Below are positions 42,464 to 50,184 of a stretch of DNA of 51,806 bases, piece by piece. Origin of the DNA: Roseovarius marisflavi (GTDB taxonomy: Bacteria; Pseudomonadota; Alphaproteobacteria; Rhodobacterales; Rhodobacteraceae); the NCBI RefSeq assembly GCF_900142625.1, contig NZ_FRBN01000024.1, positions 1 to 51,806 on the forward strand. The letters are read 5' to 3'. How positions within the stretch are numbered: the first letter of the stretch is position 1; each line of letters starts with the position of its first letter. A program made the translations under genes and the position numbers. The notes beneath the pieces are model-generated. The model made no database searches. It worked only from the letters and a program-made list of their open reading frames with translations, and was not told the origin of the DNA.

Positions 42464-43058
42464 CAGAAGCCTCTTCGCGGATACGGCCGATGTCGCGGAA
42501 AAATTCGGCTAGGGATTGCAGCAGCATCAGGAAAACCCCGATGCACAGGATGGTCTTGACCGGCCAGAGATAGGGGCGCCAGGCGGTCGGGCTTCGCTCC
42601 ATAAAGCCGATTTTCTCGGTGGCGCCGCTTGTGCCTTGGGTGACAAAGGTCACGAAAAGATCCCAGAAAAAGGCGAAGGGTTCGGTGCCGAAATAGCCAA
42701 GCGAATAGGCGGTCGAGCTTATCGCGCCGTATAAGAGGATGCCGAGGTAAAACAGCAGGAACAGCACCGTAAAGGCGTCAAACCACGCCCGTTGGCGCAC
42801 CGACCAGCCGCCATAGAACAGATCCATCCGCACGTTCGAGCCAAGTTGAATCGAATAGGGCCCGCCAAGCACGTAATAGGCGACCATCACGAATTGCGCG
42901 GTTTCAAGCGTCCAGTGTGACGGCGTGAAAAACGCCTTGGAAAACGACGACCAGAGCAGAACCCCGATCAGCGCAAAGATCAGGTACATGGCGAAGCGCC
43001 CGATGAAATAATTCATCGCGTCAATCGCGCGGATATAGGCGAGGATCGGTTTAGGCAT
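42453..43058 (-). CDS. TRAP transporter small permease DctQ (module A)
   Basis: This 201-residue protein has four main membrane helices (MNYFIGRFAMYLIFALIGVL; AWFDAFTVLFLLFYLGILLY) and the family QFVMVAYYVLGGPYSIQLGS block. ATG 43058 is preferred because GGAGGG lies 5 bases upstream. It overlaps the amidohydrolase-family gene by 8 bases (ATGCCTAA), indicating coupled translation. Confidence 0.9.
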   Translation of the reverse strand: MPKPILAYIRAIDAMNYFIGRFAMYLIFALIGVLLWSSFSKAFFTPSHWTLETAQFVMVAYYVLGGPYSIQLGSNVRMDLFYGGWSVRQRAWFDAFTVLFLLFYLGILLYGAISSTAYSLGYFGTEPFAFFWDLFVTFVTQGTSGATEKIGFMERSPTAWRPYLWPVKTILCIGVFLMLLQSLAEFFRDIGRIREEASDVV

Positions 43059-43842
43059 GCGTCCCTCCGGGGGCCTGCTGATCAAGCGTTGCCATTGCCG
43101 GACGCAAGAGCGTCAGAAGCTCGCCGATCATCGCGGCTTGCGCCTCTGCGCCGACCAAAAGATCGTTGCGGATCTCGATCATCACATTCGGCAGGCCTTG
43201 GGCAATTCCGTGCAGCTTGAGCGAATGGGTCACGCCATCGTCGGGACCATAAGGATCGTTGCGCCGGATCACGCGGGCGGGCAACTGGTGCGCCTCGTTC
43301 AGCATCGCATCGGCCAGGCGGCTGTCGCTGTCGTGCAGAATGCCGATCTCGCAATCGCGATGGGTGCCGAAATAGACCGGCGTAAAGCTGTGGATGGTGA
43401 TCAGATGGGGGACAAGACCGGCGGCCTTGCGCGCGGCGATCATATCGCTGACGGCAGTGCAAAACGGGGTGTAGACGGTTTGCACGCGCTCGGCGCGATC
43501 CGCCTCGTTCAGGTCGCGATTGCCCGGCACGGTGATGTATTCGGACTGATCCGGCATCGCACTTGGCGCTTCTGGCGGGCGATTGCAGTCGTAAACAAGC
43601 CGCGACACGGTCGAGGCGATCAGCGGCGCATCAAGCGCCTGCATCAGGCCAAGCGCCACATCGCGCGCGCCCGGATCCCAGGCCGCATGGCTTTGCCGGT
43701 CGCTGTCGCTCAGGCCGAGGCCCTGATACCGCGCAGGAATATGGTTCGAGGCATGTTCGCACAGGATCAGGGCCGCACCGCGGCCTTGCGGATTGAGCAC
43801 CTCAACGGCGTCAGAATCATCCCTGTTCGGATTGCCTTGCAT
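43051..43842 (-). CDS. N-formylglutamate amidohydrolase family protein (module A)
   Basis: This 263-residue enzyme of the FGase/HutG-like family cleaves an amide on glutamate or a similar acyl amino acid. Motifs include LILCEHASNHIP, the metal-site region DPGARDVALGLMQ, YDCNRPPEAPSAMP and IHSFTPVYFG. In module A it could release glutamate from a gamma-glutamyl product after oxidation. The start ATG 43842 (MQGNPNRDDSD) follows GGGGGCAAG. It is the first gene of the operon, divergent from the RpiR regulator gene. Confidence 0.86.
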   Translation of the reverse strand: MQGNPNRDDSDAVEVLNPQGRGAALILCEHASNHIPARYQGLGLSDSDRQSHAAWDPGARDVALGLMQALDAPLIASTVSRLVYDCNRPPEAPSAMPDQSEYITVPGNRDLNEADRAERVQTVYTPFCTAVSDMIAARKAAGLVPHLITIHSFTPVYFGTHRDCEIGILHDSDSRLADAMLNEAHQLPARVIRRNDPYGPDDGVTHSLKLHGIAQGLPNVMIEIRNDLLVGAEAQAAMIGELLTLLRPAMATLDQQAPGGTHA

Positions 43843-43867
43843 CTTGCCCCCATTGGCGTTTGTAAAG

Positions 43868-43899
43868 ATGTTTCCACGAGGCAATATTTATGTCAATAT
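43868..43899 (-). promoter_or_regulatory. Putative promoter of module A operon, with direct CAATAT repeats
   Basis: On the minus strand TTGACA (43896-43891) is followed after 17 bases by AAACAT, a weak -10. That would start transcription about 20 bases before the amidohydrolase ATG. The AT-rich block carries CAATAT twice (43882-43887 and 43894-43899 on the plus strand), 12 bases apart, and overlaps the -35. These may be binding sites for the divergent RpiR regulator. Confidence 0.4.
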
Positions 43900-44002
43900 A
43901 TTTTCAGGTGTGTCGGGGTGATTGTCCCGTCGCACCGCGCTATGCTGGGCAATCTGCCCAAAACGGCGGCACCCATACCCGGACTTGCACAGGATTCGCG
44001 AT

Positions 44003-44881
44003 GTGACCACGACCCCGATCCAGCCGACGGCAACAGTGCGCGAACTGATCCGCGACCACTATGGCGCGCTTACCCAATCCGAGCGCAAATTCGCGCAGGC
44101 CCTGCTTGACAGCTATCCGGCGGCAGGGCTGGCCTCGATCACCATCGTCGCGGCGAATGCGGGCGTGTCGACACCGACCGTGGCGCGGATGGTGCAAAAG
44201 CTGGGCTTCAAGGGCTATCCGCAATTTCATCAGGCCTTGTTGAAAGAGCTTGAGGCCAAGGTGTCCGGCCCGACCCAACGGCGCGCCAATTGGGCCAGCG
44301 AGGCACCAGCGACGCATCACCTCAACCGCTTTGCCCAAGCGGTGACCCAGAACATCGAACAGACCTTCGCCAATATCGACAGCGACGGCTTTGATCAGGC
44401 GGCGCGCGATCTGGCCGATACATCGGGGCGGCTATACGTGGTGGGCGGGCGCATCACGCGGGCGCTTGCGGATTATGCCTTTACCCATTTTCAGGCGGTG
44501 CGCGAGCGGGTCACCCATATGACCGCCTCATCGGCGACATGGCCGCATTACCTGTTGGATATGGCCGAGGGCGACACGCTTTTGATGTTTGATATCCGGC
44601 GCTATGAAACCAACCTTTTGCGGCTGGCCGAGCTTGCCACGGCACGCGGCGTGCGGGTTATCCTGATCACCGATCAATGGGTCAGCCCGATTGCCGATCT
44701 GGCGCGCCACACCTTCAATTGCTGGGTCGAAATCCCCTCGGCGTGGGATTCGAATGTCTCGACGATGATGTTGCTTGAGGCGTTGATCGCCGCCGCTCAG
44801 GAAGAACGCTGGCCCGCCACGCGCGACCGTTACGAGCGGCTTGACGAGCTGTTCAACGCGACCCGTCTGTTTCAGAAATAG
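44003..44881 (+). CDS. MurR/RpiR family transcriptional regulator (module A)
   Basis: This 292-residue regulator has an N-terminal helix-turn-helix (TQSERKFAQALLDSYPAAGL, then VAANAGVSTPTVARMVQKLG with FKGYPQFHQ) and a C-terminal SIS sugar-phosphate-isomerase-like sensing domain (GRLYVVGGRITRALADYAF; VRVILITDQ). It is divergent from the module A operon and probably controls it; its ligand is likely the substrate or an intermediate. The start is a GTG at 44003 (MTTTPIQPTAT) with AGGA at good spacing. Its 3' end overlaps the LysR gene of module B by 29 bases. Confidence 0.88.
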   Translation: MTTTPIQPTATVRELIRDHYGALTQSERKFAQALLDSYPAAGLASITIVAANAGVSTPTVARMVQKLGFKGYPQFHQALLKELEAKVSGPTQRRANWASEAPATHHLNRFAQAVTQNIEQTFANIDSDGFDQAARDLADTSGRLYVVGGRITRALADYAFTHFQAVRERVTHMTASSATWPHYLLDMAEGDTLLMFDIRRYETNLLRLAELATARGVRVILITDQWVSPIADLARHTFNCWVEIPSAWDSNVSTMMLLEALIAAAQEERWPATRDRYERLDELFNATRLFQK

Positions 44882-45806
44882 CGCCAAGCCCGGCCTGCAT
44901 ATCGGCCTGAAGTGCGCTGACGTGGCCCGCCAGATGCGCGCAAAACGCCGCCGCGATCACCGATTGCGGGCTATGGGCGGGCGTCAGGATCGACACTTTA
45001 CTGGTGATTTTTGGCGCAAAGCGGCGAAACCGGATCGTGCCTGCGCTATTGCTTTGAAGGTGGGTATGGGCGGTGATCATATCGCAGATCATGCTGCATA
45101 ACCCCGCTTCGACAAAGCGGAGGCCCGGCAGAAACGTTTGCAACTCGAACCGGCGCTGAAAGGTGCAATCTGCCGCCTCGAAGGCGCGACAGGTCTGGCC
45201 ATAGGTGGTGTGCTCGGCAAAAAGTGTGGCAAGGGCCCCACCATCAAGATCGCGCGCGGTGATCGCGGCGCGCGCCGCCAGAGGATCATCCGCAGGCAGG
45301 GCGCAGACGCATTCCATGTCGAAATCCTTCTGATTGATCGAGGCGCGCGGCACCGGTGCCTCGGCAAAGCCCACATCGAATTGCTGCGAGGCGATCAGAT
45401 CTTCGATCACGGTTGACGAGCGCATCATAAGCGACACCTCGATGCCGGGCTTGTCACGCAGGAAATCGGTCAGGACCATCGGCATGAAAAACCCCGAGGC
45501 CGCCGGGTGACAGGCGATGCGCAACCGCCCCGCCGAGAGATTGCCGATGCCCCCCAAAGTGCGCTTGGTCTGATCCAAACGGTCGAGAATTTCCTCGCAT
45601 TCCTCAAGGAAAAACCGCGCCTCGGGCGTCGGGGTAAGCTTGCCATGCTCACGCAGAAACAGGGCAAAGCCCAACTCATCCTCAAGCCCGGCGATCATTG
45701 AACTGACGGCGGGTTGGGTGCGACCCACCGTGCGCGCCGCGCCGCTGATTGACCCCGAGCGGATCACCTCGCGGAAGGTATGAAGCTGGCGAAACGAGAG
45801 GTTCAT
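44853..45806 (-). CDS. LysR family transcriptional regulator (module B)
   Basis: This 317-residue LysR regulator has the N-terminal winged helix FRQLHTFREVIRSGSISGAA with RTVGRTQPAVSSMIAGLEDE, the usual linker and a periplasmic-binding-like effector domain (ACHPAASGFFMPMVLTDFLR). It is divergent from the TRAP-dehydrogenase operon (110-base gap) and probably activates it. The start at 45806 (MNLSFRQLHTF) fits the family. The C-terminus extends past the end of the oppositely oriented RpiR gene. Confidence 0.9.
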   Translation of the reverse strand: MNLSFRQLHTFREVIRSGSISGAARTVGRTQPAVSSMIAGLEDELGFALFLREHGKLTPTPEARFFLEECEEILDRLDQTKRTLGGIGNLSAGRLRIACHPAASGFFMPMVLTDFLRDKPGIEVSLMMRSSTVIEDLIASQQFDVGFAEAPVPRASINQKDFDMECVCALPADDPLAARAAITARDLDGGALATLFAEHTTYGQTCRAFEAADCTFQRRFELQTFLPGLRFVEAGLCSMICDMITAHTHLQSNSAGTIRFRRFAPKITSKVSILTPAHSPQSVIAAAFCAHLAGHVSALQADMQAGLGAISETDGSR

Positions 45807-45822
45807 GGCGAGGTATAAGCCT

Positions 45823-45834
45823 AATCTATGGATT
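45823..45834. promoter_or_regulatory. Candidate LysR operator (T-N11-A palindrome)
   Basis: AATC-TATG-GATT is a palindrome within TAATCTATGGATTGA, which fits the T-N11-A pattern of LysR binding sites. It lies in the divergent gap between lysR and the dctQ of module B, 17 bases from the lysR start. Confidence 0.4.
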
Positions 45835-45915
45835 GAACGTTTTTTCCAATTTGATTTTATATGCGCCTGCACGTCAAGCTATTGGTTAACGACCAGTCGA
45901 GTCGCCGGGGGAATT

Positions 45916-46386
45916 ATGGACAGGTTTTCAAAGTATCTGCTGACAGGGCTGATCTGCGTGGTGGCGCTTGGTCAGTTCGTGCAGGTGATCACGCGTTACG
46001 TGCTGCAAATCCCGGTGATGGGGCTTGAGGAAACCATGCTTTATCCGACGCTCTGGCTTTATATCCTAGGGGCGGTTAACGCCTCTCGGGAAAACACGCA
46101 TATCCGGGCCAACGTTCTGGAAATATTCGTGAAAACAGATCGCGGCCATACCATTCTGGCGATTGTCGGCGAGATCATAAGCCTTGTTGTCGGCCTTTGG
46201 TTGCTAAGTTGGGCCTGGGATTACACGCGCTATGCCTGGCGGGTCTGGCGCGAAAGCCCGACGCTTTATATCCCGACGTTTTACTCCGACGTCGCGCTGT
46301 TTATCGGGCTGTTGCTGATGATGCTCTACACCGTATCGCACCTTTTGACCCATATCCGCGCGCTAACCAAAGGATCGGCCCAATGA
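45916..46386 (+). CDS. TRAP transporter small permease DctQ (module B)
   Basis: This 156-residue protein has four membrane helices (YLLTGLICVVALGQFVQVIT; ILAIVGEIISLVVGLWLLSW; VALFIGLLLMMLYTVSHLLT). ATG 45916 is preferred; GCCGGGGG lies upstream. The frame extends upstream across the lysR promoter but without sense. Its stop overlaps the next start (ATGA). Confidence 0.9.
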   Translation: MDRFSKYLLTGLICVVALGQFVQVITRYVLQIPVMGLEETMLYPTLWLYILGAVNASRENTHIRANVLEIFVKTDRGHTILAIVGEIISLVVGLWLLSWAWDYTRYAWRVWRESPTLYIPTFYSDVALFIGLLLMMLYTVSHLLTHIRALTKGSAQ

Positions 46387-47687
46387 TCGAAGTTGCCCTT
46401 CTGGCCATCGCCGTTCTGGTGCTATTCCTGACGCTTGGCGTGCCGTTGCCCTACTGCTTTGGCGGGGCGCTCATGGTGATGTATTTCATCGGCGACGTGA
46501 CCATGAAGGGCAATATGCTCTGGGGGTTTCAGCAACTTAGCAATCCCGTCCTGCTTGCCATTCCACTGTTTGTTCTGGCCGGCACGATCATGTCCGAAAG
46601 CGGAATTGCCGCCTCTTTGCTGCGCTTCGTGAGTGCCTTTATCGGCCATATCCGGGGCGGGCTTGGCGTGGTGGCGGCGGTGTCTTGCGCGGTGATCGGC
46701 GCGATTTCGGGCTCTGGTCTGACCGGGATTGCCGCGATTGGGCCGCTGTTGATCCCCGAGATGGAAAAGCGCGGCTATCCGCGTGAATATGCCACCGCTT
46801 TGATCGCCAACTCGTCGATCCTCGGTCTGTTGATCCCGCCGTCGGTGACGATGATCGTCTATGGCTGGGTGACCGATACCTCAATCCTGGCCTGCTTTCT
46901 GGCGACGCTTGGGCCGGGTCTTTTGATCATGTTCAATTTCTCGGTGGTGAACCTCTGGATGAGCCGCAAGTTCAACCTGATCCTGGATGACAAGCCAACC
47001 TTTTCCGAGTTGAGCACACAGGTTGCCCAACGCGGCTTTCACGCCTTCCCGGCGCTTTTGATGCCGGTGATCATCCTTGGCGGCATCTATGGCGGGATCA
47101 TGACCCCGACCGAGGCCGCCGCCGTGTCGGTGATCTATGCGGTGCCGGTTGGGTTTTTGATCTACAAGGGTCTGCGCTGGCACAACTTTTTGAGTGCGGG
47201 CCAAGAAGCGGCGACGGCGGTGGGCGCGATCATGCTGATGATCCTGTTCTCGATGATCCTGAGCCAGATTTTCGTGATGGAGGCGATCCCGCAGGCGCTT
47301 GTCAGCTCGATCTTTTCGCTGACCGACGACAAGGTTCTGTTGCTGATCCTGATCAATATCCTGCTGTTTCTGGTCGGCATGGTGGTCAATGACGTCACCG
47401 CCATCATCCTTATCGCGCCGCTTCTGTTGCCACTGATGAATGCGATTGGCGTAAGCCCGGTACAGTTTGCCGCGATCATGGGCGTCAATACGGCGATGGG
47501 TGGGGTCACGCCGCCCTATGCCTCGATCCTTTATCTCGGGGCGCGGATCGGCAAGGTGAAGGTGACCAAGGTCATTCCACCTGCCATGCTCTTGATCGTG
47601 ACCGGTTATGTGCCTGTCGTGTTCCTGACCTCGCTTTGGCCGGACCTGTCGCTCTATCTGCCGCGACTGTTTGGCTATGCTCCGTAA
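46383..47687 (+). CDS. TRAP transporter large permease DctM (module B)
   Basis: This 434-residue DctM-family permease has about twelve membrane helices. Conserved blocks are NSSILGLLIPPSVTMIVYGW, PTEAAAVSVIYAVPVGFLIY and MGGVTPPYASILYLGAR. It begins inside the dctQ stop (46383-46386 ATGA), so the two are coupled. It has only limited similarity by eye to the DctM of module A, so the two systems probably carry different solutes. Confidence 0.93.
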   Translation: MIEVALLAIAVLVLFLTLGVPLPYCFGGALMVMYFIGDVTMKGNMLWGFQQLSNPVLLAIPLFVLAGTIMSESGIAASLLRFVSAFIGHIRGGLGVVAAVSCAVIGAISGSGLTGIAAIGPLLIPEMEKRGYPREYATALIANSSILGLLIPPSVTMIVYGWVTDTSILACFLATLGPGLLIMFNFSVVNLWMSRKFNLILDDKPTFSELSTQVAQRGFHAFPALLMPVIILGGIYGGIMTPTEAAAVSVIYAVPVGFLIYKGLRWHNFLSAGQEAATAVGAIMLMILFSMILSQIFVMEAIPQALVSSIFSLTDDKVLLLILINILLFLVGMVVNDVTAIILIAPLLLPLMNAIGVSPVQFAAIMGVNTAMGGVTPPYASILYLGARIGKVKVTKVIPPAMLLIVTGYVPVVFLTSLWPDLSLYLPRLFGYAP

Positions 47688-47730
47688 CCACAAAAAACCA
47701 ATCTGAAAAAACCAACAAGGAGAAACTGAA

Positions 47731-48720
47731 ATGAAACACTTTATGCTTGGTACGGCGACCGCCGCCCTTCTGGCCCTTGGCAGCATCGCCTCGGCCGCTG
47801 ACCTCAAGATGAGCCACGTGCGCCCGCAGGACGCCACCATTGACGTCGAGCTGCGCGCATTTGCCGAAAAGGTTGATGCGGCCACTGGCGGTGGCGTCAA
47901 GATCACCCTGTTCCCGGCCTCGGCGCTTGGTGATTACACCTCGGTTCAGGAACGCATCAGCGTTGGCGCGATTGACATGGCGACCCAGCCCGCCGCAACG
48001 GCGGCGGATCGCAAGATGCAGATCAGCTCTTTCCCGTATCTTGCTGCCAACTGGGCGCAGGCGCGTGAAATCTATGGCCCCGGCGGCGTTGTGCGTGACG
48101 TGATGGCCGATCTCTACGCGAAACAGGACATCACCATGCTGGCCGCCTATCCGGTCTATTTCGGCGGTATCGCCCTGAATACCGATGCGGTGCATCCCGG
48201 TGACCCCTCGCCCAACGGCATCAAGGTGCGCGTGCCCGGTATCAAATCGTTCCAGCTGACCGGCGAAGCGCTTGGTTATATCCCCTCGCCGATCCCGTTC
48301 TCCGAGGCCTTCACCGCCATTCAGACCGGTGTTGTTGATGGCGTTATCGGCTCGGGTGCAGAAGGCTATTACGCCTCGTTCCGCGATGTGACCAAGACCT
48401 ATATCCCGGCCAACACCCATTTCGAAGTCTGGTACATGATCATCTCGAACGAGAGCCTGGCCGAGCTTGACGCAGACAATCAGGCCGCGCTCAAGGCAGA
48501 GGCCGAGGCGTTTGAGGCGACCCGCTGGACCGTGGCCGAGGCCGATCAGGGCAAGAACGAACAGCGCCTTGCCGATGACCTTGGCACCACTGTGGTCGAG
48601 CTGTCCGACGACCAGCTTGCCGCCATGGCAGCCAAGGTGCGCGCCGATGTCTGGCCGGTTGTGCTTGAGGACGTTGGCGTTGAATGGGGTCAGGGCATTC
48701 TTGATCAAATCGGCAAGTAA
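47731..48720 (+). CDS. TRAP transporter substrate-binding protein DctP (module B)
   Basis: This 329-residue periplasmic receptor has a Sec signal (MKHFMLGTATAALLALGSIA, cleavage after ASA), unlike the Tat-type leader in module A. The DctP fold includes SALGDYTSVQERISVGAIDM, ALNTDAVHPGDPSPNGIKVR, a likely ligand arginine there (KVRVPG), and QTGVVDGVIGSGAEGYY. AAGGAG precedes the start at 47731. The downstream oxidase genes suggest that the ligand is a nitrogen-containing acid such as an opine or D-amino acid; this is inference. Confidence 0.9.
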   Translation: MKHFMLGTATAALLALGSIASAADLKMSHVRPQDATIDVELRAFAEKVDAATGGGVKITLFPASALGDYTSVQERISVGAIDMATQPAATAADRKMQISSFPYLAANWAQAREIYGPGGVVRDVMADLYAKQDITMLAAYPVYFGGIALNTDAVHPGDPSPNGIKVRVPGIKSFQLTGEALGYIPSPIPFSEAFTAIQTGVVDGVIGSGAEGYYASFRDVTKTYIPANTHFEVWYMIISNESLAELDADNQAALKAEAEAFEATRWTVAEADQGKNEQRLADDLGTTVVELSDDQLAAMAAKVRADVWPVVLEDVGVEWGQGILDQIGK

Positions 48721-48761
48721 CGCTGGTTTCCGACGCATTTTGCGACATCTGAAACACCGAA

Positions 48762-48786
48762 TCCGGGGGGGCATGATCCCCCCGGA
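48762..48786 (+). terminator. GC hairpin directly after dctP (module B)
   Basis: TCCGGGGGG and its complement form a 9-bp stem with a 7-base loop, 41 bases after the dctP stop and before the FAD oxidoreductase gene. No T run follows. As in module A, partial termination or mRNA stabilisation of the dctP part is likely. Confidence 0.6.
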
Positions 48787-48812
48787 CCCATCCCCGAGCC
48801 AAAGGACATGAC

Positions 48813-49913
48813 ATGGAGGCGGACTACACCATCATCGGCGGCGGGGTTGTCGGCCTCTCGGTGGCCTGGGGGCTTTTGAACAAGGGCCGCCGCGTGATCG
48901 TTCTGGATGGCGATGACGGATCGTTTCGTGCCAGCCGGGGCAATTTCGGCCTTGTCTGGGTGCAATCCAAGGGCATGAAACAACCCCGATACGCAAGCTG
49001 GTCACAAACCTCTGCCGCCGCCTGGCGCGGCTTTGCCGACAGGCTTGGCGATGCGACCGGGCGCGATGTGGGCTTGGAACAGAACGGCGGTTATGACCTG
49101 CACTTTTCGGAAGAGAGCCTTGCCGCGCGGGTTGAGGAATACGAGGGGCTAAAGGCCAAGCTTGGCGGCAATTATCCCTACGAGGTGTTGGGTCATAACG
49201 CCCTGCGCAAGGAAGAGCCCGCCATCGGGCCCAAGGTCGTTGGCGCGATCCTGCATCATCAGGACGGGCACGCCAATCCGCTGCGCCTGCTCAAGGCGCT
49301 TGCCGATGATGTGCGCCGACTTGGCGGGCAGGTTTTGACCGGCAAGATGGTCACCGATGTGACCAAGACGGACATGTTCACCGTGACCTGCGCCGATGGC
49401 ACTGTGGTGAACTCCGCCAAGGTGATCCTGTCCGCCGGGCTTGGCGCGATGACGCTTGGCCCCAAGCTTGGGTTTATCGCGCCGATCCGGGCGCAACGTG
49501 GTCAGGTTCTGATCACCGAAAAGCTTCCGAAGATGATCAACCGCCCCTCGCTTGTCGCGCGTCAGGTCGATGAGGGCGGTATTCAGATCGGCGCCACCAA
49601 TGAAGAAGTCGGCCTTGACGACCGTGTGACGCAACCGGGCCTGTCGGGCCTTGCCGCCGAGGCGATTGCCGCCTTTCCGGCCCTTGCGCGCGCCCAACTG
49701 GTGCGAAGCTGGGGCGCGCTTCGGGTGCTCTCGCCCGATGGTTTGCCGATCTATCAGCAAAGTGAAACGATGCCTGGGGCTTACCTTGTGACCTGTCACA
49801 GTGGCATCACCCTTGCCGCCGCGCATGCGACGATCCTGCCCGAGTGGCTTGAGGGGACCGACAAGGCCCCTGATCTGGAGGTGTTCAGTGAACAACGCTT
49901 TGCCGTTTCATGA
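48813..49913 (+). CDS. FAD-dependent oxidoreductase of the DAO family (HcnC/OoxB-like subunit)
   Basis: This 366-residue flavoprotein of the D-amino acid oxidase fold has GxGxxG as GGGVVG (9-14). The FAD region is SRGNFGLVWVQSKGMKQPRY. The C-terminal block RSWGALRVLSPDGLPIYQQS and TCHSGITLAAAHATIL is typical of the beta subunit of heterotrimeric opine, cyanide-synthase and D-hydroxyproline dehydrogenases. It is probably the catalytic subunit that oxidises a C-N bond. The next gene starts at GTG 49888, inside its last codons, so translation is coupled. Confidence 0.88.
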   Translation: MEADYTIIGGGVVGLSVAWGLLNKGRRVIVLDGDDGSFRASRGNFGLVWVQSKGMKQPRYASWSQTSAAAWRGFADRLGDATGRDVGLEQNGGYDLHFSEESLAARVEEYEGLKAKLGGNYPYEVLGHNALRKEEPAIGPKVVGAILHHQDGHANPLRLLKALADDVRRLGGQVLTGKMVTDVTKTDMFTVTCADGTVVNSAKVILSAGLGAMTLGPKLGFIAPIRAQRGQVLITEKLPKMINRPSLVARQVDEGGIQIGATNEEVGLDDRVTQPGLSGLAAEAIAAFPALARAQLVRSWGALRVLSPDGLPIYQQSETMPGAYLVTCHSGITLAAAHATILPEWLEGTDKAPDLEVFSEQRFAVS

Positions 49914-50184
49914 TCTTGGCGAGGGCCGCGCGCTTGTTGCGGTGACCTTCGCCGGGCAGGATCTGCGCCTGCCGGAGGGGGCCAATCTTGCCGCTGCCCT
50001 GCTTGGGGCCGGTATCACGAGTTTTCGCCATACGCCTGCGTCTGGTGCGCCGCGCGGGCCGTTTTGCATGATGGGCGCCTGTTTTGACTGTCTGGTTGAG
50101 GTCGATGGCATAAGCCGTCAGGCCTGCATGATGGAGGTCACGCCCGGACTGATCCTTCATATGCCGCAAGCGGGGGAAAGATGA
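49888..50184 (+). CDS. [2Fe-2S] small subunit (HcnA-like) of the flavin dehydrogenase
   Basis: This 98-residue Fer2_4-type ferredoxin domain has the cluster ligands Cys60, Cys65, Cys68 and Cys80 (GPFCMMGACFDCLVEV then RQAC). It starts with GTG 49888, preceded by GGAGGTG, within the end of the DAO-family gene. It carries electrons between the two flavin subunits. Its stop overlaps the next start (ATGA at 50181-50184). Confidence 0.88.
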   Translation: MNNALPFHDLGEGRALVAVTFAGQDLRLPEGANLAAALLGAGITSFRHTPASGAPRGPFCMMGACFDCLVEVDGISRQACMMEVTPGLILHMPQAGER

